Source of the DNA: Melampsora larici-populina 98AG31 | Lineage: Eukaryota; Basidiomycota; Pucciniomycetes; Pucciniales; Melampsoraceae | Direction of reading: 5' to 3' | Assembly: GCF_000204055.1 (NCBI RefSeq) | Contig: NW_006768781.1 | Coordinates: 948,214-1,012,213, forward strand | Length of the DNA stretch: 64,000 nucleotides | Shown here: positions 13,524 to 24,259 of the stretch, one piece after another | Position numbering within the stretch: the first letter of the stretch is position 1 | Layout: the number at the start of each line of letters is the position of its first letter | Notes under the pieces: model-generated | What the model was told of the DNA's origin: nothing | Databases searched by the model: none | What the model saw: the letters and a program-made list of their open reading frames with translations, nothing else | Made by a program: the position numbers and the translations under genes

Positions 13524-14437
13524 AAAAAAACGGTCGACAAAGGTGGGGGAAGACGAGACAGTGCGCCACGATCCTCGAAGTAACAGTCGCTGTCGCGACA
13601 CTAGCTTTGGCTTCAGCATCTGCTTTAGCCATCTGCTTCACCACTTCATTCCCTTCCTCGAGAGCTTGAACTCTTCTTTCAGCTAACTCATTACTTCTTT
13701 TAAGTTGTTCATCACGAGCTTCTTTGAGTTCTTGAGCAATCGAGTCTTCTTGACGCTTGCGTTTTGATTGCTTGATTCCAATCGGGCGAGGAGGGGTAGA
13801 AGGACGAGGATGAGATGTAGTAGTACTGGTATCGGTGCCATCCGAGAGGGCTTCGCTAGAGGGGATGGCAGCAATAGCCAAAGCCAAAGGTCCAGGCGGA
13901 GGTCGTGGAACAATCCACTTGGGGGCAGTTGAAAGCACCCTCCAAGCTGCGAGGGATTTGAAGGGTGGCTTTTTGGGGTTGAGCTTGTTGTAAAGCTGGA
14001 TCGCAAGTTCTGGCCAGTCGGACTCGACAGTGCCACTTGGAGGAGAGCGTTCGATCTGACCGTAGTAACCACTAAACTTGAGCGTAGCCGTTTTCAAAGC
14101 GGCCCATCTAAAAAGGAAAATGATCAGTTCATTCATTTGATCACAATGATGTCTACTTGATAACGATGATGTCTACTGACTTGATTTGAACCGAATTGAG
14201 ATCTCGAGTTCCAAAAGACGATTTGGAATTGAGGTGTTCAGTGACTCGCTTGTAAAAGGTCTCGCCAGTCTGGTTCGTGCCGAATTCGGGAAGCTGGCTG
14301 ACGTGGACCCACGCCTCGGCGAGCAATACTTCCTCGGCAGAGGACCAGTTGTTGCTTTTTTTCTTCTTTGATGAATTTTGATTAAGTTGATCATTTTGAG
14401 TGGTTTGATGGTCGAAGTCTTGATTGATTTGATCCAT
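13524..14437 (-). CDS. Myb/trihelix NAM-associated protein of a PIF/Harbinger-type transposon (partial)
   Basis: Exon 1 (14437-14181) carries WSSAEEVLLAEAWVHVS, a Myb/SANT-like segment; a 73-nt intron (donor GTCAGT) leads to exon 2 from 14107 with IKWAALKTATLKFSGYYGQI, PPFKSLAAWRVLSTAPKW and a Lys/Glu-rich coiled coil (SIAQELKEARDEQLKRSNEL). This order is that of the 'no apical meristem-associated' proteins, which in plants, animals and fungi are the DNA-binding partners encoded by PIF/Harbinger transposons. The 3' part reaches the gap; the last residues before it look out of frame. A transposase gene is not visible and may lie in the gap. The terminus near 14772 supports the transposon reading. 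Confidence 0.7.
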
Positions 14438-14461
14438 CTTGATTGATAACGAGTTGATATT

Positions 14462-14775
14462 TCAGACAAAGATGAGATGAAGATTGAGATGGAATAGTGA
14501 AAGTAAATCGAAAGGAAGGATAGTAGAGGGGGATAGTAGAGGGATTTGGGAACCTTGATGAGACTTTGGCGAGACTCGAGTCTCGGTAGCTTTTCGGTAG
14601 ATTGTGGAAATACCGACTCGGTAGAGGTCCAGCAAATTTGCTGGACCTCTACCGATTTTTGACCGATTCGATAGATACCGAATGGTGTTTTTCACACGAT
14701 TGTGGATTTTGGGCTTCGGTACAGTAAAATTTACCGTACCGAAGCCGTTTACCGAGACGATAGGAGATGCTCTTA
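14462..14775. mobile_element. Right end of the PIF/Harbinger-type element with nested palindromes
   Basis: Outward from the NAM-like gene the sequence holds a perfect 38-bp palindrome at 14618-14655 (arms TCGGTAGAGGTCCAGCAAA) and a second near-perfect one at 14712-14746. It ends in the inverted form of GAGCATCTCC at 14763-14772, followed by TTA at 14773-14775. GAGCATCTCC-like tips and a TTA/TAA target are typical of PIF/Harbinger elements. The opposite end is not in view. Confidence 0.55.
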
Positions 14776-15035
14776 GATAACCACATTATGAGCCTATTTA
14801 GAAATGGAAAACAATTTTTTGATCCGAAGAGTTCACATGTATAGAACCTTGTACAAGAGCTTTAGGAGTGTTTTTAGAAAGTAAAAACAATGTAGAATTG
14901 CAAGATCCTACTTAGTTAGTATATTTTGGATTTATGTGTATGAATTTTCATAAGAGGTCCTACTTCAAAAGGAAAGAAAATAGATGTCAGCTTTTTAAAG
15001 ATTACATAGAGGTTTGTGAGCTTACTTGAAACGTT
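14776..15035. other. Spacer between Harbinger-type end and hAT remnant
   Basis: About 260 bases with no open frame or repeat I can name. The N-terminal exons of the Ivy1-like gene, expected here if the transposon had simply inserted into it, are not found. Confidence 0.4.
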
Positions 15036-17193
15036 TCAGGTTGATATCATCTGGTTCCAGCTCTTAAGACATACTTGCGCCTCAAGATTGGTGGGAGTGA
15101 ATGACGATCGGTGATCACTCATCACTCTCCAGGCATCAGAAAATGAACTCTCACTAGGGGCACTCATGGCAGGCACAGCAAGCATTGCCTTTGCCATACG
15201 TGCCAGGTTGGGCCACAGACAAGCATTGATTTGCCAGTAGTTGAGAGGCTTGCAGATCTTGTCCTCTTGAGGGGCAGTGAGATATTCGTGCACCTCATGT
15301 TCAATTGGCACCGTCTTGCGTCGCTTGATGTAGTGTTTGTTGGTCAAGGCGGAGCGTTTCTTGAGGTTCAACTATTTCAATCTCCGGGTCAAGAGCAGCT
15401 TTAAAGGCAGAGGCATGTTCGGTAAAGTAAGTAACTAGATCTTCATGTCCCCAACCCAGCGATTCCACAGTTTGAGCTTTAACGGCGGTAAGTTTAAGTC
15501 GAGGGTCAAGAATTGCACTGCAGATATACACCGCCTTCTTCTGAGCCGCCTCTTGATATTGAATTACCTTCTTTATCATGGGCATAATTGCAACTTTCAA
15601 CTCCTTGCATTTAGAATCGGCCCAAGCCTGTAACAAACAAATGCATGTCATACATCATATATCAGTAACTTATAGAAAGGTAGAAACAAAATAAAAGAAA
15701 AGGAAAAAACTTACACTTTCAAGCCGTTTGACTAGCCATGGGTAGTCAGGCATAACAAGAGAGAAAGTTGGGTATGTGTGTCCTTCTAGAGTTTTGGTTA
15801 CAGCAGCGAGAGGAGCTAAGAACTGGACAAGATTTTCAACTAAGAGCCACTCGTCGTACTCAAGCTTGAAGCACTCAAGGGCAGGGGTGCAATTGAATTG
15901 ATACTCAGCACGACTCTGAGCTCGATAAATCGGGAAAGAGAAGAGTGGGTGGATGACCAGCGTGTCAAAACTTCGTGAACAAGACCAACCTTACGTGCCA
16001 ACGTGGCACAGCTGGCAATGGCATTGTCAAGCGAAGTCTTCAGCTGACTACTGTGTTTAATTTTTTTATGAAATCCCCGAATTCGCGTGAGGATGCTGCC
16101 TATCTCAGAATTTGAAATTGGCTCAAGAAATAAGGGAATCGACGACGATGGTTGAGGAATAGTGGGGTCGAGGGCGTTGATGAGGGGAGGTTCATGTAGG
16201 TTCTGTGAAGCATTGAAATGAGGAATCAATGAGGAAAGACTCTGACCCATAGTCGTATTGTTGGATGCATTATCTGCTGTGATACAGAAGAGGTGTCCGG
16301 TAATGTTGAAATAATCAAGGATGTTCTTGAGGAGCGTGGCAAGGTTAGCACCAGTATGTGGTCCGTCGATAGGCTTCAAAGCAAGAGTAATTCCACGATT
16401 GTAAACAAGTCGTCAATCCAGTGGGCAGTCACACCCAACATCAATACATTGGTCGGAGTAGTCCATCCGTCACAAGTAATGCTGATGTGGGTGATTGACG
16501 AGAGTAAGTTGGTGATTGAGGCACAAGTCATACAATAAGTGTCCAAGATTGACTCGGAAACAGCGCTTTGTTTGGATAGAAGGGAGTAGGCGGCCGGATT
16601 GATCATGTTGATCATTTCGCGGAACTCCTTTGCATTGACAAAGGAGACCAGAACTTCTTGATTGACAACCATCCGGACTAGGACGTCCTTGAGGTTGGCT
16701 TGGTTGAGCGGTTTCACCTAGATGTGATTTTTTTTTGATAAATAAAAGATGACAAAAAAGTAGAAAAAGAGTTTGAACTTACTTTGACAGGCAGTCCATC
16801 GATATAAAAAGCGGCGACAGTTGGTTTACTCGTCTGGACAGGTGGTTCAATATGATTGGCACGGGAAAGGTGTCTCGACATCAACTTCGTACTACCATTC
16901 TTGTCAATGGCCAGAGGGGTGTTGCAGACCTCTGCGGTGTCGGGATCACCCTTGAGAGCGGCACTGGAGTCAATGAAGCCTCTTGAGGCACGGCAGATGT
17001 TCTTCATCTGCCCGTTGAGTTCTTCCTGGACAAAGAATTGCCACACCCACCAGGAACAAGTAGTGGTGGTGGCTTTGGATGCGACTTTGGAAATCGAATC
17101 CAAGGGAGTGATGGAAGAATTTGAGGACTGCATTGAACGTAGTAGAGAGGTTGCTGATCTGGTGTTCACGGAAGTTGTTTGAATAGCGGGCAT
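15036..17193 (-). pseudogene. hAT transposase with BED finger, frameshifted
   Basis: Read on the minus strand from a plausible ATG at 17193: a BED-like zinc finger region (WWVWQFF, then CRASRG and the spaced His of LMSRHLSRANH), an intron with donor GTAAGT near 16770, the central fold with SITCDGWTTPTN and FCITADNASNN (catalytic region), LTRWSSTHSSLSRFIELR, and the C-terminal dimerisation domain (MLAVPAMSAPSESSFSDAWR, then MSDHRSSFTPTNLEAQV). Three places need a frame change: near 16378, near 15910-15930 and near 15365. The copy is therefore dead unless other copies supply transposase. The element probably extends right to about 17515; a matching left end was not found. Confidence 0.8.
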
Positions 17194-17520
17194 GACAAGA
17201 GAACGTAACTCAAACAGAGTTTCTCCAAAGGGATAAAGCTTAAAAAGGGGACCGGGGGCGGGTATAATGTAGAGGCTGTAGTACTGTACTATACAATCGC
17301 ATGCAAGGGGAAACCTGCAATGTCGATCTTTGTGAGATGGTTTGGCTGGAAAGGTGTCGGCCACGCGGCCGGACCGGGTGGCCGAGGTGCCCGCAGGGCA
17401 TTTGTATCTATCATCAAGTTAGGTTTGATGGTCCCAGGGCACGTACCGAAGCCTCCTGAATACCCCTCGGGCCAAGTTGGCCGGTCAGGACCGGGTCTGG
17501 GCCACAGCCCTAGTCACTAC
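17194..17520. mobile_element. 5' flank and probable terminus of the hAT element
   Basis: GC-rich stretch with clustered CCGG and GGCC motifs (17350-17520), unlike the surrounding AT-rich DNA. Outward it ends in ...GGCCACAGCCCTA near 17515; read inward on the minus strand this is TAGGGCTGTGGCC, a hAT-like tip, and the next eight bases are GTCACTAC. Boundary is inferred. Confidence 0.4.
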
Positions 17521-17761
17521 AGGTGAAATGTAATTGTCGTGGTATTCATCATCCCTGCTTGTAGTTTGATGATGTGTGTGCGTGTGTAGTGTGTTTTCTT
17601 TTTGGTTATGTTTCTTTTTCTATTTGTGTGTTAGATCACACATCTTCTAGTCTAATCAAAGCGTCAAGGACTTCCGGTACTTATGCGTCAAAGTCACTTC
17701 GATTTAAGAATGCCTCAAGATTAACAAGTTCTAGAGTCTCTCATTTGGCATGTGTTGGGAT

Positions 17762-19808
17762 AGGACCCTGGAAAGCCCCTATATACCCGCCTAATTGGGT
17801 ATGTAGGAATTGGCCTTTTTGGGTAAAAATGGTCCTTATGTTCTGTGTAGGAATTCTAAAAATTTGAAAAAAAAAGTCACACAGGAGCCTTATTTTGTAT
17901 GTAGGAATATGTCAAAAAGTGTGGAAAAAAAAATTAGGTTTCTTACACATTAGGTAGGAAAGAGGGTTCTCAGGGCCACCAGGCTACCCACTTCAATACA
18001 TAAGGTGAGTAGCAATGATCATCGAGTCACAATGAAACCCGATGTTATTGTGTATAGATACCAATCATGATAGTATTGAGTTCGAAGCTCAGGTAAGACA
18101 ATTTTTTGCACATTTTTATGTAAAAGGGTGTGGAAAAATGTCATATTATGACAGTTGATGGTCATTGAAATCGAGATGTCTGACAGTCTGGCATGGGTCA
18201 GCAAGAAGGTTGTTTCAACCAGTTTCAACCGAGTCCAAACATTTGAAATGGCCTGAAAGTTGCTGAAACAGCTTGATTCTGCTCGATCACAACATTTTTT
18301 TTGTTTGATCTTGATAGTTTTCGTTGATATTAGACACAATTACTATATCTCGCGTAGCAAAAGGAAAAGGTAATGAACGAAAGAAAAAAAACAACCACCA
18401 GGATCCTGTGGCTTCTGATCACGCCAATGCAAATGGAGCCACCAAATTGGACCCTCGGACATGTAGTAAATTGGTAGCCATCATGCTGAAAAACTCTGAG
18501 CAGATGGACAAGGCTCTGGATCGCTTACATCGATGGAACATTCATGTAAAGCTTGACCTCAATTGGATTGCAAAAAATACATCAACAACTCTCAACATCG
18601 CAACACAAACACTTTATACAAGTGGCAATGTATCAGAAGACAATCCACTTGAAGTAAACAAGTTTGTTGTGGTTATAAAAAACAATGTATGTCATCCCCT
18701 GTTTCAAATATGAAGCTGCCGACTCTGATCATTTAATGTACTCTTGATTCGTTTTAGATGCTTTTTTTGGGTAAGATCTGTGCTCTCTACATTTACCAGA
18801 ATGGTAAGCACGAGTGGATCACCAAATCGTCCACTCGATCTAAGCTCTCATATGCATCTACCCAGCTTTACATGTATAAAGGGAATCCTGGAGCGTGTAG
18901 TTTTGAAGAAAACTTTCCAAATCGCCTCATATTCTCGCATCTTGATATAGCAGATATGCACTATGTGTTTCCCCCCACCTCATCAATGAATATTACTGAA
19001 CCCAAGGCTAACACCATATGGATTCCTCAAGCTTATCGTGCTATGTTAAAGGCTATGAGCCAGAAACAGTACATCAAGGCAATTCTCGAACAACTTGCTG
19101 TTGAACACGCTAAAGCTAGAAAAAAATAAGCTATACTTGAATTGTAATATCTAACTTGGTTTTTATTTCTCTCCACCTTATCTAGAGATTTGATTTTGTG
19201 TTATTTCTTCAAGTTGTTTCGCTTCATCTCTCCCAAATTCAAAAAAATACCAGTCTCTTTAGTCCCTTTTCTGAAACGTTTGACTGCTCTTTTTCTACTT
19301 CTTGATATTGAATTCTCAGACCCTGATCTCCCTCATGTGTAGAGATTCACTTTGATGTTTTTACCTGTTACAGCAGTGGACCGACTGCAGTGGCTGGCCA
19401 GGAACTGGAAACACAGTCCCTCCAGTGGCTGGCCAGGAATTGAATTACTCGTTTTTTTTAAAACTCAACTACATAACACTACATAGCTATACTACTCACT
19501 AGTCTATTTCTCTCTCAACAACTTCAACTCTTGTGATTCTTCTACCAAATTCCCAAAAAAATATGCAAGTTTTTCCGGAAAAAAAATCAAGATGTCTAAT
19601 TGCTCTGAAACGCCCAAAAACACAGATTTTGAGGGTCCTTATGCAGATGGAAGGAATATTGGGACCTTTCTCCGAAAAAAAAAATGGTCCTTTGTCAACA
19701 GGTAGGAATCCGAGTTTTTTTTGTGAAAACCGGCGAAATTTGTGTAGGTAGGAGGGGAAAATTTCGGGATTTCCATTAGGAGGGTATATCGGGGCTTTCC
19801 AGGGTCCT
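17762..19808 (+). mobile_element. Complete 2,047-bp TIR transposon with 8-bp target duplication
   Basis: The left end begins AGGACCCTGGAAAGCCCC and the right end is its reverse complement; the terminal inverted repeats match over 34 bases with two mismatches. The element is flanked on both sides by the identical octamer GTTGGGAT (17754-17761 and 19809-19816). An 8-bp duplication fits hAT, P, Zisupton or related superfamilies. It contains one two-exon gene and A/G-rich subterminal sequence with repeated GGTAGG motifs. No transposase domain was recognised, so it may be non-autonomous or a new family. Confidence 0.88.
18324..19129 (+). CDS. Unrecognised protein inside the 17762-19808 transposon
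   Basis: Exons 18324-18686 and 18758-19129 join in phase 0 across a 71-nt intron (GTATGT...TTTTAG), giving about 244 residues. The N-terminal part is basic (GNERKKKNNHQ), followed by a helical stretch around LVAIMLKNSEQMDKALDRLH. The second exon reads FLGKICALYIYQNGKHEW then LSYASTQLYMYKG and RLIFSHLDIADMHYVF, an alternating pattern suggesting a beta-rich domain. It ends in a Lys/Ala helix (EHAKARKK). No DDE triad or zinc finger is visible. It is the only gene between the element's inverted repeats. Function unknown; the exact start codon is uncertain. Confidence 0.6.
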
Positions 19809-20047
19809 GTTGGGATTAGATGATTACGAATTGATGTGTTATATGTGCTTTATCGGGAACAGGTTGTGTGTGACCTGAGTTGATTTTTCCTTTGTGATTT
19901 TCCTTTTTCCGCCGTATAAATAGATTGTTGTTTCCCCCTATCAGATTCTTTTCTCTATCGAAAAGAATCGGTAAGTCATTTTACCTTACTATCATCATCA
20001 TCATAACGACATCTAGCTTTTACTATACGTCCTACAGTTATCATTTT

Positions 20048-20513
20048 TACTTATACTCATCTTTATTTGTATCACCTATATGTGCCATTTCCCTGTTGCT
20101 CTGTGCACAGGTTGGTTTCTTTATCTTTCTCTTATGTGTTGTTTCTCTTTACTGATCTAGTCTGTTGCACATGTGCTCAGGTTAGTTGATTTGTTTAGCT
20201 TCTCGAAAGCTTGTAGGCGCTGTTGCCTTTTGCTCACGTTCGACATGATTGCCCCAGGTATGAACGTTCTTGATCAAAAAGAATCTTTATTATTTTTACT
20301 GATACTCATCTTTATTCGTATCACCTATACGTGCCATTTCCCTGTTGCTCTGTGCACAGGTTAGTTGATTTGTTTAGCTTCTCGAAAGCTTGTAGGCGCT
20401 GTTGCCTTTTGCTCACGTTCGACCTGATTGCCCCAGGTTAGTTGATTTGTTTAGCTTCTCGAAAGCTTGTAGGCACTGTTGCCTTTTGCTCACGTTCGAC
20501 CTGATTGTCCCAG
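20048..20513 (+). repeat. Segmental array A: 77-bp units bounded by AG|GT
   Basis: Three near-identical 77-bp units, each beginning GTTAGTTG and ending CCCAG or CCCCAG, lie at 20181-20257, 20360-20436 and 20437-20513. A separate segment ending TGTGCACAG occurs at 20048-20110 and again at 20296-20359. In the first copy it is followed by a 70-base GT...AG stretch (20111-20180) before the unit; in the second it abuts the unit directly. Confidence 0.85.
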
Positions 20514-21509
20514 GTTACTTTATTACATCGGCACAGCCAATCAAGCTTTACTAGCTATTCAATTTTGACTCTTTACAGGAATTTAAAACCCAAAGGTGTC
20601 CAGATTCTCGTGCGTAAAAGAATCATGTGTAAAACCCGGAGTGTAAAAATGTAGGGCCCCGACCCCGAAGTATAATTTTACACGTGATTTTTTACATTCC
20701 TTATGGTAGGTAAACAAACTAGGGTGTAAATATTGTTACAGGGGTCAAAACCCTAATTTTACCCTCAAAGTTCTTCACACTCCTTGTTGGACGTAAATCC
20801 TTGGAGTGCATTTTTCCAAAAGGTCCCCACCAAAATTCAGATTTGCACCCTACGTATTTACATACTCCTACCCCCCAATCGGCAAAGGCGGCTAGGGCAT
20901 TACCAAAAGTTTTGATCGGCTACCTGCAGCTAATATGCCCCAACCTTTGTCAATGAAGGGCAAACTCTACCATGTATCCACCTTTCCTCCGTCAGCTTTC
21001 GTCGAAGTACACCACCACCAAACATCAACAATATCCTTCAAGCCCTTGCCCATGTCAACCAACACCAATACCGCCGATTACACCCATCTGTCTCATCATA
21101 CCCAACCTACGAGCTGATCTATAAGAACCTCTCGCAATTTGACCACTCCCTTCTTACCCAACAGCCACTCTCAGAAGGCTCAATATCTTGACACGTCTTG
21201 TCTTATGCACAATGTCCCTGGTCATCCTGCGTAAGGAGGCCCCTGGCCTTCTTGATGGCTCATCCCAACCGATTCCACCTTTGGACATGGCCAAATTCCT
21301 TTTCTCAGATCTTGCTGTCCCTACTACTTCTCAATCGTACGACTCTGATGTTGAGAGACACCTTACGTCTCTATGACTTAAGTTCCAGATGCCATGAGTC
21401 TAGGATTAAATTATGGTTTAGTTTAAGAACCTTAATCCTAAAACCATAATCATCCCTTTATTTAATTCACGCCACCCTCTCCACGCGGGTATACTCTTTT
21501 CCTCATCCG

Positions 21510-22165
21510 TCATTCTACGGGAGGAAAAGAGTAAGTCAATTCCCTCATTCTATTCAACTCCTCTTTTTCTATTCTTAGTCCTATACATATCTGTATTCAG
21601 TCTCAATCAATTCATACTTGAGTCCTTCCGCTAATCATATTGATTCATCTCATTGTATTGTTTCATCTGACGACGCTAGATCATCCGCTGAAACCATTCG
21701 CGTTGATCCTTTTCCCTTTTTCTTTATCTTTACCTACAACCTTACAGGTCAGATAGTATTTGATAGAGACGCGTTATTTCTTTTACGATCTCGTCTAACT
21801 TTTCTTATTTCTCTTTATATTTGTTTTTGTTCTTATCTGATTGTACAGGTTAGTGCTTAGGTAGATTAGTGACAAGAGGTGATAGAGGCTCACCTCTAGT
21901 ATTCGTCACGGGAAATCAGGTGAAATAAAATCCGTCATTCTACGGGAGGAAAAGAATCATCCGCTGAAACCATTCGCGTCGATCCTTTTCCCTTTTTCTT
22001 TATCTTTACCTACAACCTTACAGGTTAGTGCTTAGGTAGATTAGTGACAAGAGGTGATAGAGGCTCAACTCTAGTATTCGTCACGGGAAATCAGGTTAGT
22101 GCTTAGGTAGATTAGTGACAAGAGGTGATAGAGGCTCACCTCTAGTATTCGTCACGGGAAATCAG
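21510..22165 (+). repeat. Segmental array B: 71-bp units bounded by AG|GT
   Basis: Three 71-bp units beginning GTTAGTGC and ending GGAAATCAG lie at 21849-21919, 22024-22094 and 22095-22165. A second segment, from CCGTCATTCTACGGGAGG to CCTACAACCTTACAG, occurs in part around 21510-21747 and again at 21931-22023. In the first copy a 101-base GT...AG stretch (21748-21848) separates it from the unit; in the second copy that stretch is exactly absent. Confidence 0.85.
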
Positions 22166-23069
22166 TCATAGTTATCTCGACGGATTTCGTCGCTTTTCAT
22201 CTGATTCCAGAGTACCCATTTCAATCTACAACTGCCATCAAGTCTTTCAATTGTATTGGTCTTATCAATTTTCTCAAATTGCTTATTACTCTCGGTTATT
22301 TCCGTTAGATCAGTTCATATCCTTCTATTATCTCTATCACTACCTCATATTTACCTCCAAAACTTCACCAAAACTCCTCATCATGTCTCATCACTCTGAT
22401 CACCAAAGCGCACAATCTGTGTCCCCTCCATTTATCAATTCTCCTCCTTTCTTCTTTCAGTAGGAAAGGGACTCAGGCCTTTGTCAGTATAGTGCTGATC
22501 CAGGCCAGAGCTGTGAGGGCTAGAGGCCATCTCGTGACCTGAAAGGTCACGAGTAGGCCAGTCTTAAGGTAACTTACTAACTCCTAGTGCTAATTGAAGG
22601 TGGTTCATAAATGGAACCACTTCAAATTGACTATGGAGTAGTGTTACCTTTGAAGAAGTAAGGGGGAGAGCCGGTGTCCCCCGCACCTAGGCTCTATGCC
22701 TAAACTGTAGGGTGGGAGGGATGGGAAATTATTCTTTGTTCTGTAACAAAGAGAGATGGAGAATAGTAAATAGAATAGGAAGTTAGTAAAATAAAAGTTG
22801 AGTGAAAGATTGGACGCGGGCAAGTGAGCTTGGGAGGGGAAGAAGGAGACCATCACTTATAGTCTCTCTTCCTCCGCAGGGTTCCTCCTTGCGATGATGT
22901 CTCTTTTGATCAAAGAGGTGATCTTGGATCACCTCAGATTATCCACGTATAGCCGTGGAGTGTGACTAACTATCCTACTTGAGTCAATCACTCAAATCGG
23001 GGTTTTCTTCATGGACAAGCTTGACATGTTGTACCTCTTGCTACTCAGAGCGATGCTCAGTCCATCGTT

Positions 23070-24029
23070 ATGGTCACGCATGTGTCTGAGACACCTCAAC
23101 CTACCCCTACCAAATTGAAGCAACACCCTCCCAAGAAAACTGGGAAAAAATTCAAGCTACCAGTTCCAGCCTTGGGTGAACTCGTCACCTTCATCGGTCA
23201 CGGAACAACTTGCGATCCCCAAGGTTATCCTCTTTATTCAAATGGCGAGACAGTGTTTGTCCGCAAGCCTCACAACGACATCACAAACTTTGGTCACATC
23301 GCCTACACTCACACCCAAAAAACCAAAGGCACCAAGGATGGACCCTGGAAAACCATTTGGTATGCATGTCTTGGGGTCCTCCGCTGTGACGACGACTTTT
23401 GTGCATACACGGCACCTCCTCCCACTGCCAAAGGAAAAGCTGCTGAGTACATCAAGGAGTACGTACTTTGCTTGTTCTCACTTTCACCTCAATACAAACT
23501 GACTGTCTTTTGTTCACCTTTTCATCTATCTCTAGGAACCCCGTGTGCCTGGCAGTTGAGTGTAGCGGGACCCATATCTGGACACAATCTCCCGGCACCA
23601 CCTGCCAAATTGACATTGAGAAGGACACCGGATGGGGCGTCCTTCACCATTCCGGTTTCCACGCTCACCCCTGGCCTGCCTTGAAAAAGGCCAATCCCTT
23701 GGCGATGTTGGACCTCACATAGGAGGTGGTGAAGAACCCAAAGGCCAGACCCTTGGTCCTTAAGGTGAGTCTTTCAACTGGAGTTTCCGCAAGTTATGCT
23801 CTATCCTGACATGAGTACCTCACAATGTTTCCTCGCCATGTCATGCTGTGTAGGTTGGCCAGGCTGGTGCTGGTCAGACGATTACTCCTCCGGTTGTGGA
23901 TATACATCCTGTGTTTGCTAACGGTGGGCGTTTGGCATACTTACAAACGAGAATCGAGAGTAAGGACCACATTCCAGCTGTGAGAAGAGTTGATATTGGA
24001 GGAGAGTTTAAAGCAACAGTAAAAGAATA
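23070..24029 (+). pseudogene. GCM-like zinc DNA-binding protein, transposon-derived, with internal stop
   Basis: Exon 1 starts at 23070 and runs to about 23460; an intron (GTACGT...CTCTAG) joins IKE to NPVCLAVECSG. The cysteine/histidine pattern (YACLGVLRCDDDFC, CLAVEC, HHSGFHAHPWP) resembles the WRKY-GCM1 superfamily, a zinc fold used by many DNA transposons. Frame continues to a TAG at 23718, then resumes in frame (EVVKNPKARPLVLK), passes another intron (23765 to about 23853) and ends GGEFKATVKE near 24029. The internal stop suggests a decayed gene, though the stop could be the true end. No transposase core follows. Confidence 0.55.
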
Positions 24030-24104
24030 GGATAATCTAATTTCTTTAATTTAAATTGGAATCAGATAATTTTGATGAAAGCTTGGTTGAGCTGTCGGAT
24101 TGAT

Positions 24105-24230
24105 AAGTCACCGTGTCCTTGTGGCAGTCGCCCGACGACGAGCGCACACGGAGTGCCTTTGAGGCACAAAGGCGACTTGTGTGCGCTTGTTGACAAGCAA
24201 GCACCACACGGACATGGTGAGTGGTATACC
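24105..24230. repeat. Foldback (inverted-repeat) element
   Basis: Two arms of about 58 bases face each other around 24168: the left begins CACCGTGTCC and holds GAGCGCACAC and GTGCCTTTG; the right, read in reverse complement, begins CACCATGTCC and holds AAGCGCACAC and GCCTTTGTGCC. Arms are imperfect. A foldback MITE is likely; no target duplication was established. Confidence 0.5.
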
Positions 24231-24259
24231 TATGTTTTGATAGATGGCATGAGTTGAGG

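Larger units (their letters stand above)
19817..23069. other. Repeat-rich noncoding region
   Basis: Apart from arrays A and B this region has only short open frames without recognisable domains. Around 20600-20880 there is a cluster of GTGTAAA and TTTACAC motifs in both orientations. From 22480 to 22700 there are small inverted repeats (for example GTGACCTGAAAGGTCAC near 22536). It looks like remains of several elements; I cannot define an LTR or TIR pair. Confidence 0.4.

Noticed and set aside
22480..23030. Possible solo LTR
   Set aside because: No matching second copy, target duplication or TG...CA borders could be established.
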